This document shows, in pieces, positions 8,602 to 16,581 of a DNA stretch of 64,000 bases. The stretch covers positions 19,504 to 83,503 of the forward strand of contig NZ_SMAG01000010.1 in the NCBI RefSeq assembly GCF_004341825.1, in the 5' to 3' direction. The notes below the pieces were generated by a model, which was not told where the DNA came from, did no database searches, and saw only the letters and a list, made by a program, of their open reading frames with translations. Source of the DNA: Hazenella coriacea. Its GTDB lineage: Bacteria; Bacillota; Bacilli; Thermoactinomycetales; Thermoactinomycetaceae. Position numbers and translations under genes: made by a program. The number at the start of each line of letters is the position of its first letter. The stretch's first letter is position 1.

Positions 8602-10410
8602 TTGGAAGAAAACAAAAAGGTAGGGTCTGAGAGCGAGACTGATCAATCCAAAAAAGTGGAACAAAGTTCACAAGGGGAGAGCTCTGTATCTGCACACCAA
8701 CCTGAAAAAAACAATTCACAGATTCAATCGAGTGAAAATTTTTTAGAGAAAGATCAACCTAAAGATGAGTTAGATTCTAAAACTGACTCTAAGACTCAAG
8801 AAAAGCCTGTTTCAGACGATCAATCCATTAACCAATCGTCTGAATCAACAGAGGAACAAAATGATCTACCTCCTTCAGATCATTCAAGTGTTGAAGAGCC
8901 TAAAATGTCTTTTTATTGGGGATCTTCGACCGAACAGAAAGAAACATCAAAGGAGTCTGATAAGTCAATCGATTCCTCCTCGGAAAAAAATAATGAGGAG
9001 CAGACTCATTTAACGATAGAAGAATCTAAACCGAGTCCAGTTACAGCACATGAACCAGTGAATGATACCAAAGAAGAGGTTAAGTCTTCTTCACCCAAAG
9101 ATGATCGTGCCTTTAATACGATGGAATTCAGGGCGTTTGACCAATGGAAAACTGAAGAAGGAGCCCCATCTTCTACGAAGGAAAATCAAGAAGAGGTTAA
9201 GTCTTCTTCACCCAAAGATGATCGTGCCTTTAATACGATGGAATTTAGGGTGTTTGACCAATGGAAAACCGAAGAAGGAGCTCCATCTTCTACGAAGGAA
9301 AATCAAGAGTCAGAGTTGCCAAGTGATGCTCAGGCTCCAGCGAAAAGTCCTAAACAAGTTAAGATTCCAAAGCAAACGGATCAAGCAAAACCGAAGCATG
9401 ATCCTAAACGAAAAAAGCTCATTGGTGGGATTGTTGCTGCTTCTCTATTTGTAGTGGGCTCGATTGTAGCTTATACATTGATTCCTTTTGGTGATGGAGC
9501 TCCAGCAGTCGCAGAAGCACCTACGCCACAACCCGCTAACTTACAGCTATTGTTAGATGATCAGAAATATGAATTGGATTTATATCAAGTAGGTTATAAT
9601 GGTCAAGATCTAGCAACAGTAGACGAAATGAAACTGCGTACTTGGTTGGATGAAGTGAAGAAAAAAGTTGACCAACCCGCTGAAGATGCGAAGTTAAAAT
9701 GGTTTGGAAAAGAAATCACACCAGAAAAATCAGGTCGTAAAATGGATGTTGAAGCCGTAGAGGCGTGGCTTTCTGATCTAAAACTACTTGTAAATAAACC
9801 ACAGCAAATTCCAATGGTCCCGGAAGAACCATTGGTTACAGCAGAAGACCTTCGTCAGGTAGATCAAAAGCTAATGGGTAAGTATCGTACTACATTTGAT
9901 GGAGGTAATACGAATCGAACCACTAACATTCGTTTATCGTCTAAAGCGATTGATAATCTAATTCTGATGCCAGGGGAAGAATTTTCATTTAATCGAGTAG
10001 TCGGAGAACGGACTACTGCACGTGGTTACAAATCAGCAGGTGTTATCGTCAAAGGTGAGTTTAGTGAAGGAATTGGTGGGGGGATTTGTCAGGTTTCTTC
10101 AACGCTATTTAATAGTGTGGATGATGCAGGTTTAAAAATTACCCGTGTTCAACACCATAGTGCTGAAGTAACTTATGTTCCACCAGGTCGGGATGCTACG
10201 GTCTCTTGGGGAGGACCAGACTTCCGTTTTAAAAACAATCTAAATAAACCTGTTTTAATTAAAGTAAATGTCGGTTCGAATGCTATGACGGTATCCACTT
10301 ACACAGCCCCTAATGCTAAGAAATATAAAGTCAAAAAAGATGATCAGCCAGACTCTTTTGTAGCTAAGAAAGAATCAGATCAGAAAGAAACTTCTACTGA
10401 TAAAAAATAA
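8602..10410 (+). CDS. VanW family protein with long disordered N-terminal region
   Basis: TTG start at 8602 behind GAGGAGAG. Residues 1-270 are a Ser/Glu/Lys/Gln-rich, presumably disordered and cytoplasmic region holding a nearly perfect 39-residue duplication. A basic patch (KPKHDPKRKK) leads into one membrane helix (LIGGIVAASLFVVGSIVAYTL, about residues 273-293). Outside follow a small domain and a VanW domain: GKYRTTF, NIRLSSKAIDNLILMPGEEF, GGGICQVSSTLFN and HHSAEVTYVPPGRDATV. VanW domains occur in glycopeptide-resistance clusters and in many Gram-positive wall proteins; their biochemical role is not firmly known. The cytoplasmic tail is longer than usual, which could mark a partner-binding or phosphorylation site. 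Confidence 0.82.
   Translation: MEENKKVGSESETDQSKKVEQSSQGESSVSAHQPEKNNSQIQSSENFLEKDQPKDELDSKTDSKTQEKPVSDDQSINQSSESTEEQNDLPPSDHSSVEEPKMSFYWGSSTEQKETSKESDKSIDSSSEKNNEEQTHLTIEESKPSPVTAHEPVNDTKEEVKSSSPKDDRAFNTMEFRAFDQWKTEEGAPSSTKENQEEVKSSSPKDDRAFNTMEFRVFDQWKTEEGAPSSTKENQESELPSDAQAPAKSPKQVKIPKQTDQAKPKHDPKRKKLIGGIVAASLFVVGSIVAYTLIPFGDGAPAVAEAPTPQPANLQLLLDDQKYELDLYQVGYNGQDLATVDEMKLRTWLDEVKKKVDQPAEDAKLKWFGKEITPEKSGRKMDVEAVEAWLSDLKLLVNKPQQIPMVPEEPLVTAEDLRQVDQKLMGKYRTTFDGGNTNRTTNIRLSSKAIDNLILMPGEEFSFNRVVGERTTARGYKSAGVIVKGEFSEGIGGGICQVSSTLFNSVDDAGLKITRVQHHSAEVTYVPPGRDATVSWGGPDFRFKNNLNKPVLIKVNVGSNAMTVSTYTAPNAKKYKVKKDDQPDSFVAKKESDQKETSTDKK
9073..9306 (+). repeat. 117-bp tandem duplication inside the VanW gene
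   Basis: Two adjacent 117-bp copies (9073-9189 and 9190-9306) are almost identical at the DNA level and encode the same 39-residue unit (EEVKSSSPKDDRAFN ... APSSTKENQ) with one Ala/Val change. The near identity indicates a recent in-frame duplication. Confidence 0.95.
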
Positions 10411-10421
10411 GAAACTTTTCG

Positions 10422-10457
10422 AACCTAGTATTCAGATTTGCGAATACTAGGTTTTTT
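10422..10457 (+). terminator. Terminator after the VanW gene
   Basis: CCTAGTATTC (10424-10433) pairs perfectly with GAATACTAGG (10442-10451), followed by six T. A run of A before the stem could also serve the convergent minus-strand gene. Confidence 0.85.
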
Positions 10458-10460
10458 ACT

Positions 10461-10673
10461 TTATATATCATGAATGGAGTGGGTTTTATCTAGATGAGCT
10501 AATCCACCCCGTCTTTCAATTTCCTTAATGACATCTCTATGAAGGCTTACCCCTTGCTCATTCATGAATGGGGACATCTGAGACATCATATAGTGATGAT
10601 ATGATAACTCTTCCATAGCCCAATCCGGAATCGGAGTCATATTTAATTCACTTAAATCTCTACCTAGATACAT
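10461..10673 (-). CDS. Small conserved cytosolic protein (70 aa), YfhS-like by position
   Basis: Start chosen at ATG 10673, preceded by AAGAGGTGAT; the longer reading begins inside that ribosome site. The peptide starts MYLGRDLSELNM and contains EELSYHHYMM and a C-terminal EIERRGGLAHL. It looks compact and helical, without membrane segments. The small gene downstream of mutY in B. subtilis is yfhS, and I recall small Bacillales proteins with a similar MYLGRD start, but the identity is by position and impression only. It converges on the VanW gene. Confidence 0.55.
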   Translation of the reverse strand: MYLGRDLSELNMTPIPDWAMEELSYHHYMMSQMSPFMNEQGVSLHRDVIKEIERRGGLAHLDKTHSIHDI

Positions 10674-10981
10674 TGAGATCACCTCTTATTTAGTATGAAA
10701 TAAACCGATCTTTTCATACCCTTAAATAATAAAGAAATCATTGCTCCAAAGTAATCGTTTGAACTGAAGAGAGAATACTCTATGGGATTTGTTTCGTAAA
10801 AATGTCTTCATTCAATTCAGTGGGATACTGAATATGGAAAACGGGGTTTGGGTTTTCTTGATTTGGATAAAATAATAATAGAAAAGAAAACTTCTAAACC
10901 TTTCGCATTTTTGTAACGATCAATCATTAAGATGAAAAAAAGGTTGAAGGAGGAAAAGATTAAGAAGAATGGGGTGGGAGG

Positions 10982-11650
10982 ATGGGAGTAAGAAAGAGTT
11001 GGTTTCATTGGCTTTTTCGGGGATCAGCTTGTCTTCATTTCACATCTTCGTTGTTCATGTTATTTGTTCTGATGCATGTTGTAGGTGGTTCATTTGGGGT
11101 GCGGATGAATTATTTTTTGTACAATGAGCACTGGGTTATTGTATCTTGGTTGAGTTCCTTACTTGCAATTTTCTCCATGGTGGCTACCTTTTCTATTTTC
11201 ACTTTTGCATTGGATCAATCCTATCGCATCATCTTGCGGTGGGCATGGCTGATCAGTGTGATTGGAGCAGTTGCGATATTGTTAAATCACTTCATGCAGG
11301 TGACCATCATCGCAAACTTATTTAAGTTGTTTTGGCAAATGCCTTCGTATGACTTGGCTAACCACATGCAGCAATGGGATGATTTACTTAGTCTAATCAT
11401 GAAGCTATATGCTCCAACTTGTTTTGCGATCAGTGGTTTGATCTATACAGCTGTCATGTTTCGGACACACTTTTTCTCAAAGGTATTAAACTGGTGGTCC
11501 TTATCGATTTGGGGAGTGTTATTGGGAGGGACGGTTGTATTTAATTACATTCAAGAGTGGTTTCCTTACTTTATTGGGAGTTCCATCTTTATGTATATTC
11601 CTTGGTTGTGGATTGTAGGCGGGAAGATGAAACCACAATTTTCCAACTAA
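10982..11650 (+). CDS. Uncharacterised polytopic membrane protein (222 aa)
   Basis: About six hydrophobic helices, with the N-terminus basic (MGVRKSWFHWLFRG) and helices around residues 17-34, 50-75, 82-105, 135-160, 170-187 and 194-212. ATG 10982 is the only in-frame start; it directly abuts a GGGTGGGAGG stretch, so ribosome-site spacing is unusual and GGGGTGG is the likely contact. The 299 bases before it hold no other gene that I can see. No family recognised; it is aromatic-rich and lacks charged intramembrane motifs typical of transporters. Confidence 0.55.
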   Translation: MGVRKSWFHWLFRGSACLHFTSSLFMLFVLMHVVGGSFGVRMNYFLYNEHWVIVSWLSSLLAIFSMVATFSIFTFALDQSYRIILRWAWLISVIGAVAILLNHFMQVTIIANLFKLFWQMPSYDLANHMQQWDDLLSLIMKLYAPTCFAISGLIYTAVMFRTHFFSKVLNWWSLSIWGVLLGGTVVFNYIQEWFPYFIGSSIFMYIPWLWIVGGKMKPQFSN

Positions 11651-11742
11651 ACCTAGATTTTAACTACAGATTGCAAATAAATAGTTTCTAAAGTAAAATA
11701 AAAAGGCTACGATATTGTGAAACTTCCTATGGAGGGGTCTGT

Positions 11743-12189
11743 ATGCGTCTACGTTCTTTTCAACTATCCGATGTCCATGATGTTTCACAGATATGGCAAA
11801 TGACAGCGTCTCAAGAGCGTGAAAAAGAGACTTTAAAAGTACTTGCTGAACAATTGGGATATGATCGGGATCTTGTCATTGTAGCGGAGGCTCCTAATGG
11901 ACAAGTCATTGGGGCAATTGTGGGTACAATCGATGGGAATAGTGGTTTTTACTACTGTTTGGCTGTTCATCCTGATTATCAAAAGAAAACAGTGGGTACA
12001 CAACTTGTCGATGCCTTAGAACAGCGCTTTGTTCAAAAAGGTGTGAAGAGGATTTGGATTGCAGTTGATGAAGGAACTGAGAAGTTATTACCTTTCTATC
12101 GACATCTGGGTTATACCAATAGCTGTTCAACCCGATTGGAGAAAGATCTATTGTTCTCTACCAACAAGCACAGGCATAAAATCAGTTAG
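11743..12189 (+). CDS. GNAT-family N-acetyltransferase
   Basis: A 148-residue GCN5-related acetyltransferase. Strand beta4 and motif A appear as GFYYCLAVHPDYQKKTVGTQLVDALEQ (residues 67-93, in parts), where QKKTVGT takes the place of the acetyl-CoA pyrophosphate loop (usually Q/R-x-x-G-x-G/A). Motif B is FYRHLGY near residue 125. It transfers an acetyl group from acetyl-CoA to an amine; the substrate cannot be told. ATG 11743 follows TGGAGGGG. Monocistronic, with a terminator 43 bases after the stop. Confidence 0.85.
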   Translation: MRLRSFQLSDVHDVSQIWQMTASQEREKETLKVLAEQLGYDRDLVIVAEAPNGQVIGAIVGTIDGNSGFYYCLAVHPDYQKKTVGTQLVDALEQRFVQKGVKRIWIAVDEGTEKLLPFYRHLGYTNSCSTRLEKDLLFSTNKHRHKIS

Positions 12190-12231
12190 TTGTTTTGGTC
12201 TATTATTTCACATGATGAACTAATTTTATTA

Positions 12232-12265
12232 AGATCTGCCAGGTGATCGGCAGATTTATTTTTTG
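12232..12265 (+). terminator. Terminator after the GNAT gene
   Basis: ATCTGCC (12234-12240) pairs with GGCAGAT (12249-12255), followed by a T-rich run. Confidence 0.7.
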
Positions 12266-12768
12266 TCTATTTTTATCCAAATCCACTCACAAATATTAAT
12301 AATGCCGTAGATCAATTTATTAATCTAAGCATAATACATTTGAATGCGTTTTCATAGAGGGAATATTTGAACGTTGTGTATCGGTTCACAAAGTTGATCA
12401 TCTGAATAAAGAGAATTACAAATTCAACGATGTGAAGTGGAACTATTCTTACATTTATAATATAGCAAACCGTTAATTTTTATGCAATCATGTAGTAGTT
12501 TGTAGGCTTTGTTTTAAGAGTTAATATTATTTTATTTTTCTATAATTTAGGAGTGTTAATTATTAAATAATTGAAGTAATTAGGTAATAGACCCATTCAT
12601 ATAATTATATAAGGCTTGTAGAGTATGTTTTTCATTGATTCACTATATGAACAAAGCCATAGTAACTGAAGATACAAATTTATTTTTACTTATCAATGAA
12701 TTTAAGTTTTTCGTCATAGATCTAGAATAGGGTTTTATGAATATTAAGTTATGAAAATGAATGAAGTA
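12266..12768. other. AT-rich intergenic stretch without a recognised gene
   Basis: I see no gene, repeat or RNA motif that I can support here. It is very AT-rich and ends at the promoter of the T-box leader. Confidence 0.5.
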
Positions 12769-12798
12769 TTTGACAAAATAATATTTATCACAGATAAT
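12769..12798 (+). promoter_or_regulatory. SigA-type promoter for the T-box/proC transcript
   Basis: TTGACA (12769-12774), 18 bases, GATAAT (12793-12798). It is correctly placed for a transcript covering the complete T-box leader. Confidence 0.75.
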
Positions 12799-12802
12799 GG
12801 TG

Positions 12803-13062
12803 AAAATACAGATATTTTGAAACGCCAAGACGGGGACTTGAAGAGAAATCTGATCTGTACAGAGAGTAAAATCCACAGGTTGAGAGATTTTGCCATGATC
12901 ATTCTCGTCAATCCCATCCCCCAAGCGGCTGATACTTATCAGATCGGGATTTTCCGTTATCAAAGTGAGATCAATCTCCATTAGTGGAGCGCTTGTGCGC
13001 TAATAAAGGTGGTACCGCGGAAGAACCCTCTTTCGTCCTTTAGGATGAAAGAGGGTTCTTTT
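12803..13062 (+). promoter_or_regulatory. T-box leader (tRNA-sensing riboswitch) upstream of proC
   Basis: The leader has the T-box consensus AAAGGTGGTACCGCGG at 13005-13020 and an intrinsic terminator right behind it: AAGAACCCTCTTTC (13021-13034) pairs with GAAAGAGGGTTCTT (13047-13060), then T-rich. The upstream part has the usual elements: a long stem I region with CAGAGAG at about 12860-12866, and a stem III-like hairpin AGCGCttgtGCGCT (12989-13002). Family knowledge: uncharged tRNA pairs with a specifier codon and with the T-box, favouring antitermination. Because proC follows, the sensed tRNA should be tRNA-Pro. Pro-like triplets (CCA, CCC) lie at 12913-12922, on the 3' side of stem I, but I cannot fold the leader to prove which one is the specifier. 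Confidence 0.93.
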
Positions 13063-13092
13063 GTTTTTTATCATGTAGAAGGAGTGATTCAA

Positions 13093-13920
13093 ATGTTAAA
13101 AAATCGTAGTTTTGGGTTTATTGGAGCTGGTTCCATGGCAGAGTCGATTCTTGCAGGTTTATTTGGAAAGAGTGAGGTGAAACCCCATCAAGTAGCAATC
13201 ATCAATCGTTCTGATCAACAGCGTTTAGAGTTACTAAGCGAAAAATTTGGTTTTGATAAACAGAGGAATATTACTGAAAAGATTAATGAAGCAGATATTA
13301 TTTTATTAACCGTGAAGCCTAAAGACATGAATGAGGTCATGCTAGAATGGGGACAGCGATTTCGAAAAGGACAGCTAATCATTTCGGTGGTAGCTGGGAT
13401 TTCTACTTCGTTCATCGAAAGAAACATAGCTGAACAGGTGGGAGTCATTCGTGTCATGCCTAATACATCTTGTGCAGTAGGGTTATCAGCAACGGCGATC
13501 TGTCGTGGTCGATGGGTAGAAGAGTGCGAACTTGAACTGGTTCGGTATATTTTTTCTTTAATGGGTTCTGTTGAGATTGTAGAGGAGAAAATGATGGATG
13601 CCGTAACAGGTTTATCTGGAAGTGGACCTGCTTATGTTTATTATTTGATTGAGTCATTGGAAGCTGCTGGAGTACATGCTGGGCTTCAGTCAGAAACAGC
13701 ACGACATTTGGCGATTCAAACTTTACTAGGAGCTACAGAAATGCTTGTAAGGACAGGAAAGGAAGCTGCACAATTGAGAAGAGAGGTGACTTCTCCAGGA
13801 GGAACAACCATGGCGGGTTTGAAAGTACTAGATCAATATCGCTTCCAAGAAGCTTTGGTTGAAGCTGTTCATCGTGCGGCAGAGCGCTCCAGAGAGATGG
13901 AGGAATCTTATACATCCTAA
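13093..13920 (+). CDS. proC: Pyrroline-5-carboxylate reductase
   Basis: Reduces pyrroline-5-carboxylate to proline with NADPH, the last step of proline synthesis. The protein has the Rossmann start FGFIGAGSMAESIL (residues 6-19), the TVKPKDM loop, IRVMPNTSC (about 120-128), and the C-terminal signature SGSGPAYVYYLIESL followed by TSPGGTTMAGL. Start chosen at ATG 13093 behind AAGGAGTGATT; the 275-residue length is normal. The gene stands alone behind a T-box leader, so it is expected to be induced when charged tRNA-Pro falls. Confidence 0.96.
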   Translation: MLKNRSFGFIGAGSMAESILAGLFGKSEVKPHQVAIINRSDQQRLELLSEKFGFDKQRNITEKINEADIILLTVKPKDMNEVMLEWGQRFRKGQLIISVVAGISTSFIERNIAEQVGVIRVMPNTSCAVGLSATAICRGRWVEECELELVRYIFSLMGSVEIVEEKMMDAVTGLSGSGPAYVYYLIESLEAAGVHAGLQSETARHLAIQTLLGATEMLVRTGKEAAQLRREVTSPGGTTMAGLKVLDQYRFQEALVEAVHRAAERSREMEESYTS

Positions 13921-14169
13921 AGAGCTAGATCAAGAAGATTTAGCTTTTTCTTTTACTGCTTGTCCAACTTGCCTATTTTAAATATAATGATTCTTTAGAT
14001 TCCAATAGGGATGTGGACAAGCTTTTTGCGCCGTGGCGATCGGTTTGTGAATATGTGTAACTCATCTCAATAAGATTTTGAAGATCGACCATAATAAATT
14101 CTGAGTTTTAGGTGTTTTATAATCTTCTCATTTTGGCAATAAAGAATGATAGGTGGTGAAGTGATTGAG

Positions 14170-14709
14170 ATGAGCAGGCTGACCCGTGGTGATGTGATCC
14201 AAGTATTAAGTATGAAGCATGGCAATCACTTTCATCGCTTTTGGACGGAGTCCATTGTTTTACAATCAGGTGATCCACTAATCATTGCAAACAAAGATGT
14301 AGTAGTATTAGAAAGTGGAGAGAGAGAACTTATTTTTCCCAATCTTTCCATCTGCTACTTTTCAAAACGAGACTGGTTTAACATCGTGTTGATTTTTGAT
14401 CAACAGGATCGTCTTGAACAGTACTATTGTAATATGGCTTCTCCTTATCAGCTTGATATTCAGAGACGAGTGATCTCTTATATTGATTATGATCTGGACT
14501 TAATTATTGATCCCAGATTTAATTACCGTTGGGTAGATGAAGATGAGTTTATCAAAAATCAACAGATGTATCATTATCCAATTTCTATCATCGAGGAGGT
14601 TAACAAGGCGCGTCTTCAACTAGAACAACGGGTCAGGCTTCAAGAAGAACCATTTACTCCAACATTTGCTACTGAATGGTATCATCAATACCTTTCTTTA
14701 AAAAAGTGA
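14170..14709 (+). CDS. Nucleoside tri-/diphosphatase Ntdp (YgaC, DUF402 family)
   Basis: A 179-residue protein matching the YgaC/Ntdp family by its core: RFWTESIVLQ, CYFSKRDWFNIVLIF (about residues 70-84), QYYCNMASP and YIDYDLDLIIDP (about 113-124), ending in a WVDEDEF segment. Known members hydrolyse nucleoside tri- and diphosphates using acidic residues of the YDLDL region and divalent metal. Start chosen at ATG 14170, which gives the family length; GTG 14161 and ATG 14146 are in frame upstream but overlap or precede the GGTGGTGAAG ribosome site. It is followed 21 bases on by a signal peptidase gene and matches ygaC in the B. subtilis gene order. Confidence 0.85.
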   Translation: MSRLTRGDVIQVLSMKHGNHFHRFWTESIVLQSGDPLIIANKDVVVLESGERELIFPNLSICYFSKRDWFNIVLIFDQQDRLEQYYCNMASPYQLDIQRRVISYIDYDLDLIIDPRFNYRWVDEDEFIKNQQMYHYPISIIEEVNKARLQLEQRVRLQEEPFTPTFATEWYHQYLSLKK

Positions 14710-14730
14710 AGCAATGATGGAGTGAAAGAT

Positions 14731-15261
14731 ATGAAAGGAAAAAAGGTTCCAAGTTTATATTACTGGGGGTTATCCTTAATCCTTTTAAGCTTGTTGGTGA
14801 TAGGATTGAACCATTTCGGAGTCGCCCTATCTGTTGTTAATGGAACTTCCATGCAGCCAACTTTACATCATGGAGATCGTCTGTTGATTAACAAGTTTAA
14901 GTTTTTATTGGATCAACCTGCTATTGGAGAGGTGATTACCTTTCAAGACCCTTCCAATGATCACCGTTTTCTAGTAAAACGAGTCATTGGGATTCAGGGA
15001 GATCAAATAGAAATTAAAAATGGGGTGTTATTTCGTAACAATCAAAGGGTAGATGAAACATATATCGATTCATCGATTGAAGATGGTAATTTTGGTCCAA
15101 TCGTTGTTAAACCAGGAACAGTATTCGTTTTAGGGGATAACCGTCATCGGTATGCGAGTAGAGACAGCAGGTATGATAGTGTAGGTCTTGTTCCTGTTCA
15201 GCTCGTTCACGGAAAAGTGGAGTTTATTTTGTGGAGACCTTCATTAGCTGCATCACTGTAA
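14731..15261 (+). CDS. Type I signal peptidase
   Basis: A membrane-anchored serine peptidase that removes signal peptides from exported proteins. One N-terminal helix (about residues 12-34) is followed by the catalytic Ser40 in NGTSMQPTL, the general base Lys83 in LVKRVIG, and the box GDNRHRYASRDSR. At 176 aa it is the short Bacillus SipS/T type with one anchor. Start chosen at ATG 14731, six bases after GGAGTG; a GTG at 14722 lies inside that ribosome site. It sits between ntdp and codY and may be cotranscribed with the former. Confidence 0.92.
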   Translation: MKGKKVPSLYYWGLSLILLSLLVIGLNHFGVALSVVNGTSMQPTLHHGDRLLINKFKFLLDQPAIGEVITFQDPSNDHRFLVKRVIGIQGDQIEIKNGVLFRNNQRVDETYIDSSIEDGNFGPIVVKPGTVFVLGDNRHRYASRDSRYDSVGLVPVQLVHGKVEFILWRPSLAASL

Positions 15262-15320
15262 ATGAGCAGAAAACAATTTTAAAAACGAATAAAAGTCAAA
15301 AACTGTTCACAATTACTATT

Positions 15321-15348
15321 TTGCGTATTTGGTTAAATATCGCATAAT
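15321..15348 (+). promoter_or_regulatory. Candidate promoter of codY
   Basis: TTGCGT (15321-15326), 16 bases, CATAAT (15343-15348), about 130 bases before the codY start. The long leader between holds no identified regulatory RNA. Confidence 0.4.
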
Positions 15349-15475
15349 AGGAAAAGTACTCAATAGATACCCACCCCCGTGTCTATCCTGTAAAGCGTCC
15401 AGGAATCTGTACGGTTAGATGATTGGGCAGCCCATTAAACATACAATTTTTTCGATTTTTAGGAGGACTTTAGTC

Positions 15476-16255
15476 ATGGAATTACTTGCCAAAACAAGAC
15501 GGATCTCAAGAATTTTACAAAAAAATGTAGGACATCACCTTGTAGATTTTGATGAGGTCGCTCAAGCGCTTTGCGATGTTATTTCTTCCAACATCTACGT
15601 AGTTGGACCAGAAGGTAAACTTTTAGGAATGGCGATCAACCACGATTTTGAAAGTGAGCGTATGACTCAATACTTAGAAAAAAGGGAGTTTCCCGCTGAG
15701 TATGCTCGCTTATTATTAGAAGTTACTAAAACATTGCCAAATCTCGAAGTGGATAGCCCTTATACCGCTTATCCAACTGAAATGAAAGACATTTTCCGCG
15801 AAGGTTACACCACTTTGGTACCTGTGATTGGTGGCGGAGATCATTTGGGTACTCTGGTTTTATCCAGACTTAGCCGCCCATTTGAGGAAGACGACCTCAT
15901 TCTCGCTGAATATGGCTCAACGGTTGTCGGTATGGAAATTTTAAGAGAACGTGCAGGACAAGTCGAAGATGAAGCTCGGAGTCGTGCAGTTGTACAATTG
16001 GCAATCAATTCACTTTCTTTTAGTGAATTAGAAGCTGCTGAGCATATTTTTAATGAATTAGACGGATTGGAAGGGCTTTTAGTTGCAAGTAAAATTGCGG
16101 ACCGTGTGGGGATTACCCGGTCGGTGATCGTAAACGCTTTACGTAAACTAGAAAGTGCAGGTGTGGTTGAGTCTCGTTCTCTTGGGATGAAAGGGACCTA
16201 TATTAAAATCTTGAATCCAAAACTATTACCAGCTCTTGAAAAAGCTCGTCATTAA
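15476..16255 (+). CDS. codY: GTP- and branched-chain-amino-acid-sensing repressor CodY
   Basis: Global regulator of nutrient-limitation genes. The 259 residues start [15 protein letters not shown], with a ligand-binding GAF domain in the N-terminal 155 residues, a middle helix ([20 protein letters not shown] in parts) and a C-terminal winged helix ([26 protein letters not shown], in parts, about residues 203-228). Length equals B. subtilis CodY. Start chosen at ATG 15476 behind AGGAGGAC; an upstream in-frame ATG has no ribosome site. In many Firmicutes codY follows hslVU; here it stands alone between signal peptidase and an ABC exporter, with its own terminator. Confidence 0.97.
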   Translation: MELLAKTRRISRILQKNVGHHLVDFDEVAQALCDVISSNIYVVGPEGKLLGMAINHDFESERMTQYLEKREFPAEYARLLLEVTKTLPNLEVDSPYTAYPTEMKDIFREGYTTLVPVIGGGDHLGTLVLSRLSRPFEEDDLILAEYGSTVVGMEILRERAGQVEDEARSRAVVQLAINSLSFSELEAAEHIFNELDGLEGLLVASKIADRVGITRSVIVNALRKLESAGVVESRSLGMKGTYIKILNPKLLPALEKARH

Positions 16256-16273
16256 TCCACAAAATGAAGATCG

Positions 16274-16313
16274 AAAATCCCCAAAAACAATCTTTGTTTT
16301 TGGGGATTTTTTT
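16274..16313 (+). terminator. Terminator after codY
   Basis: A 17-bp stem (16274-16290 with 16294-16310, AAAATCCCCAAAAACAA and its complement) with a 3-base loop and a T run. Confidence 0.9.
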
Positions 16314-16581
16314 ATGTGAATAAGTCGGAGCATTTATATACTATAACTCGTTAATGTATAATATCCTTACTTCGACACTTCAACCACTTAAAAGCATATA
16401 AATTTAAGTGGTTAATGGCACAGACCTTTTCCTATACTGGGTCACCACCTAATTGGTTTCCTCTGTACTCATTTTCAATAAATTATATATTGCTCTGTGA
16501 GGTTTCCAAACCTGTTAACATCTTTTTTTATGAGATTTGCTATAATGGTGAAGACCGTTGAAAATGAATAGGAGCTGAACG

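Noticed and set aside
9062..9454. 130-codon plus-strand frame inside the VanW gene
   Set aside because: It lies within the 117-bp duplication in another frame, without a ribosome site, and its product is a low-complexity shadow.
12643..12981. Minus- and plus-strand frames across the T-box leader
   Set aside because: They overlap conserved RNA elements, are not preceded by ribosome sites and show no protein-like domains.
13919..13950. Possible terminator after proC
   Set aside because: AGCTA/TAGCT forms only five base pairs with a long loop; a T run follows, but the stem is too weak to call.
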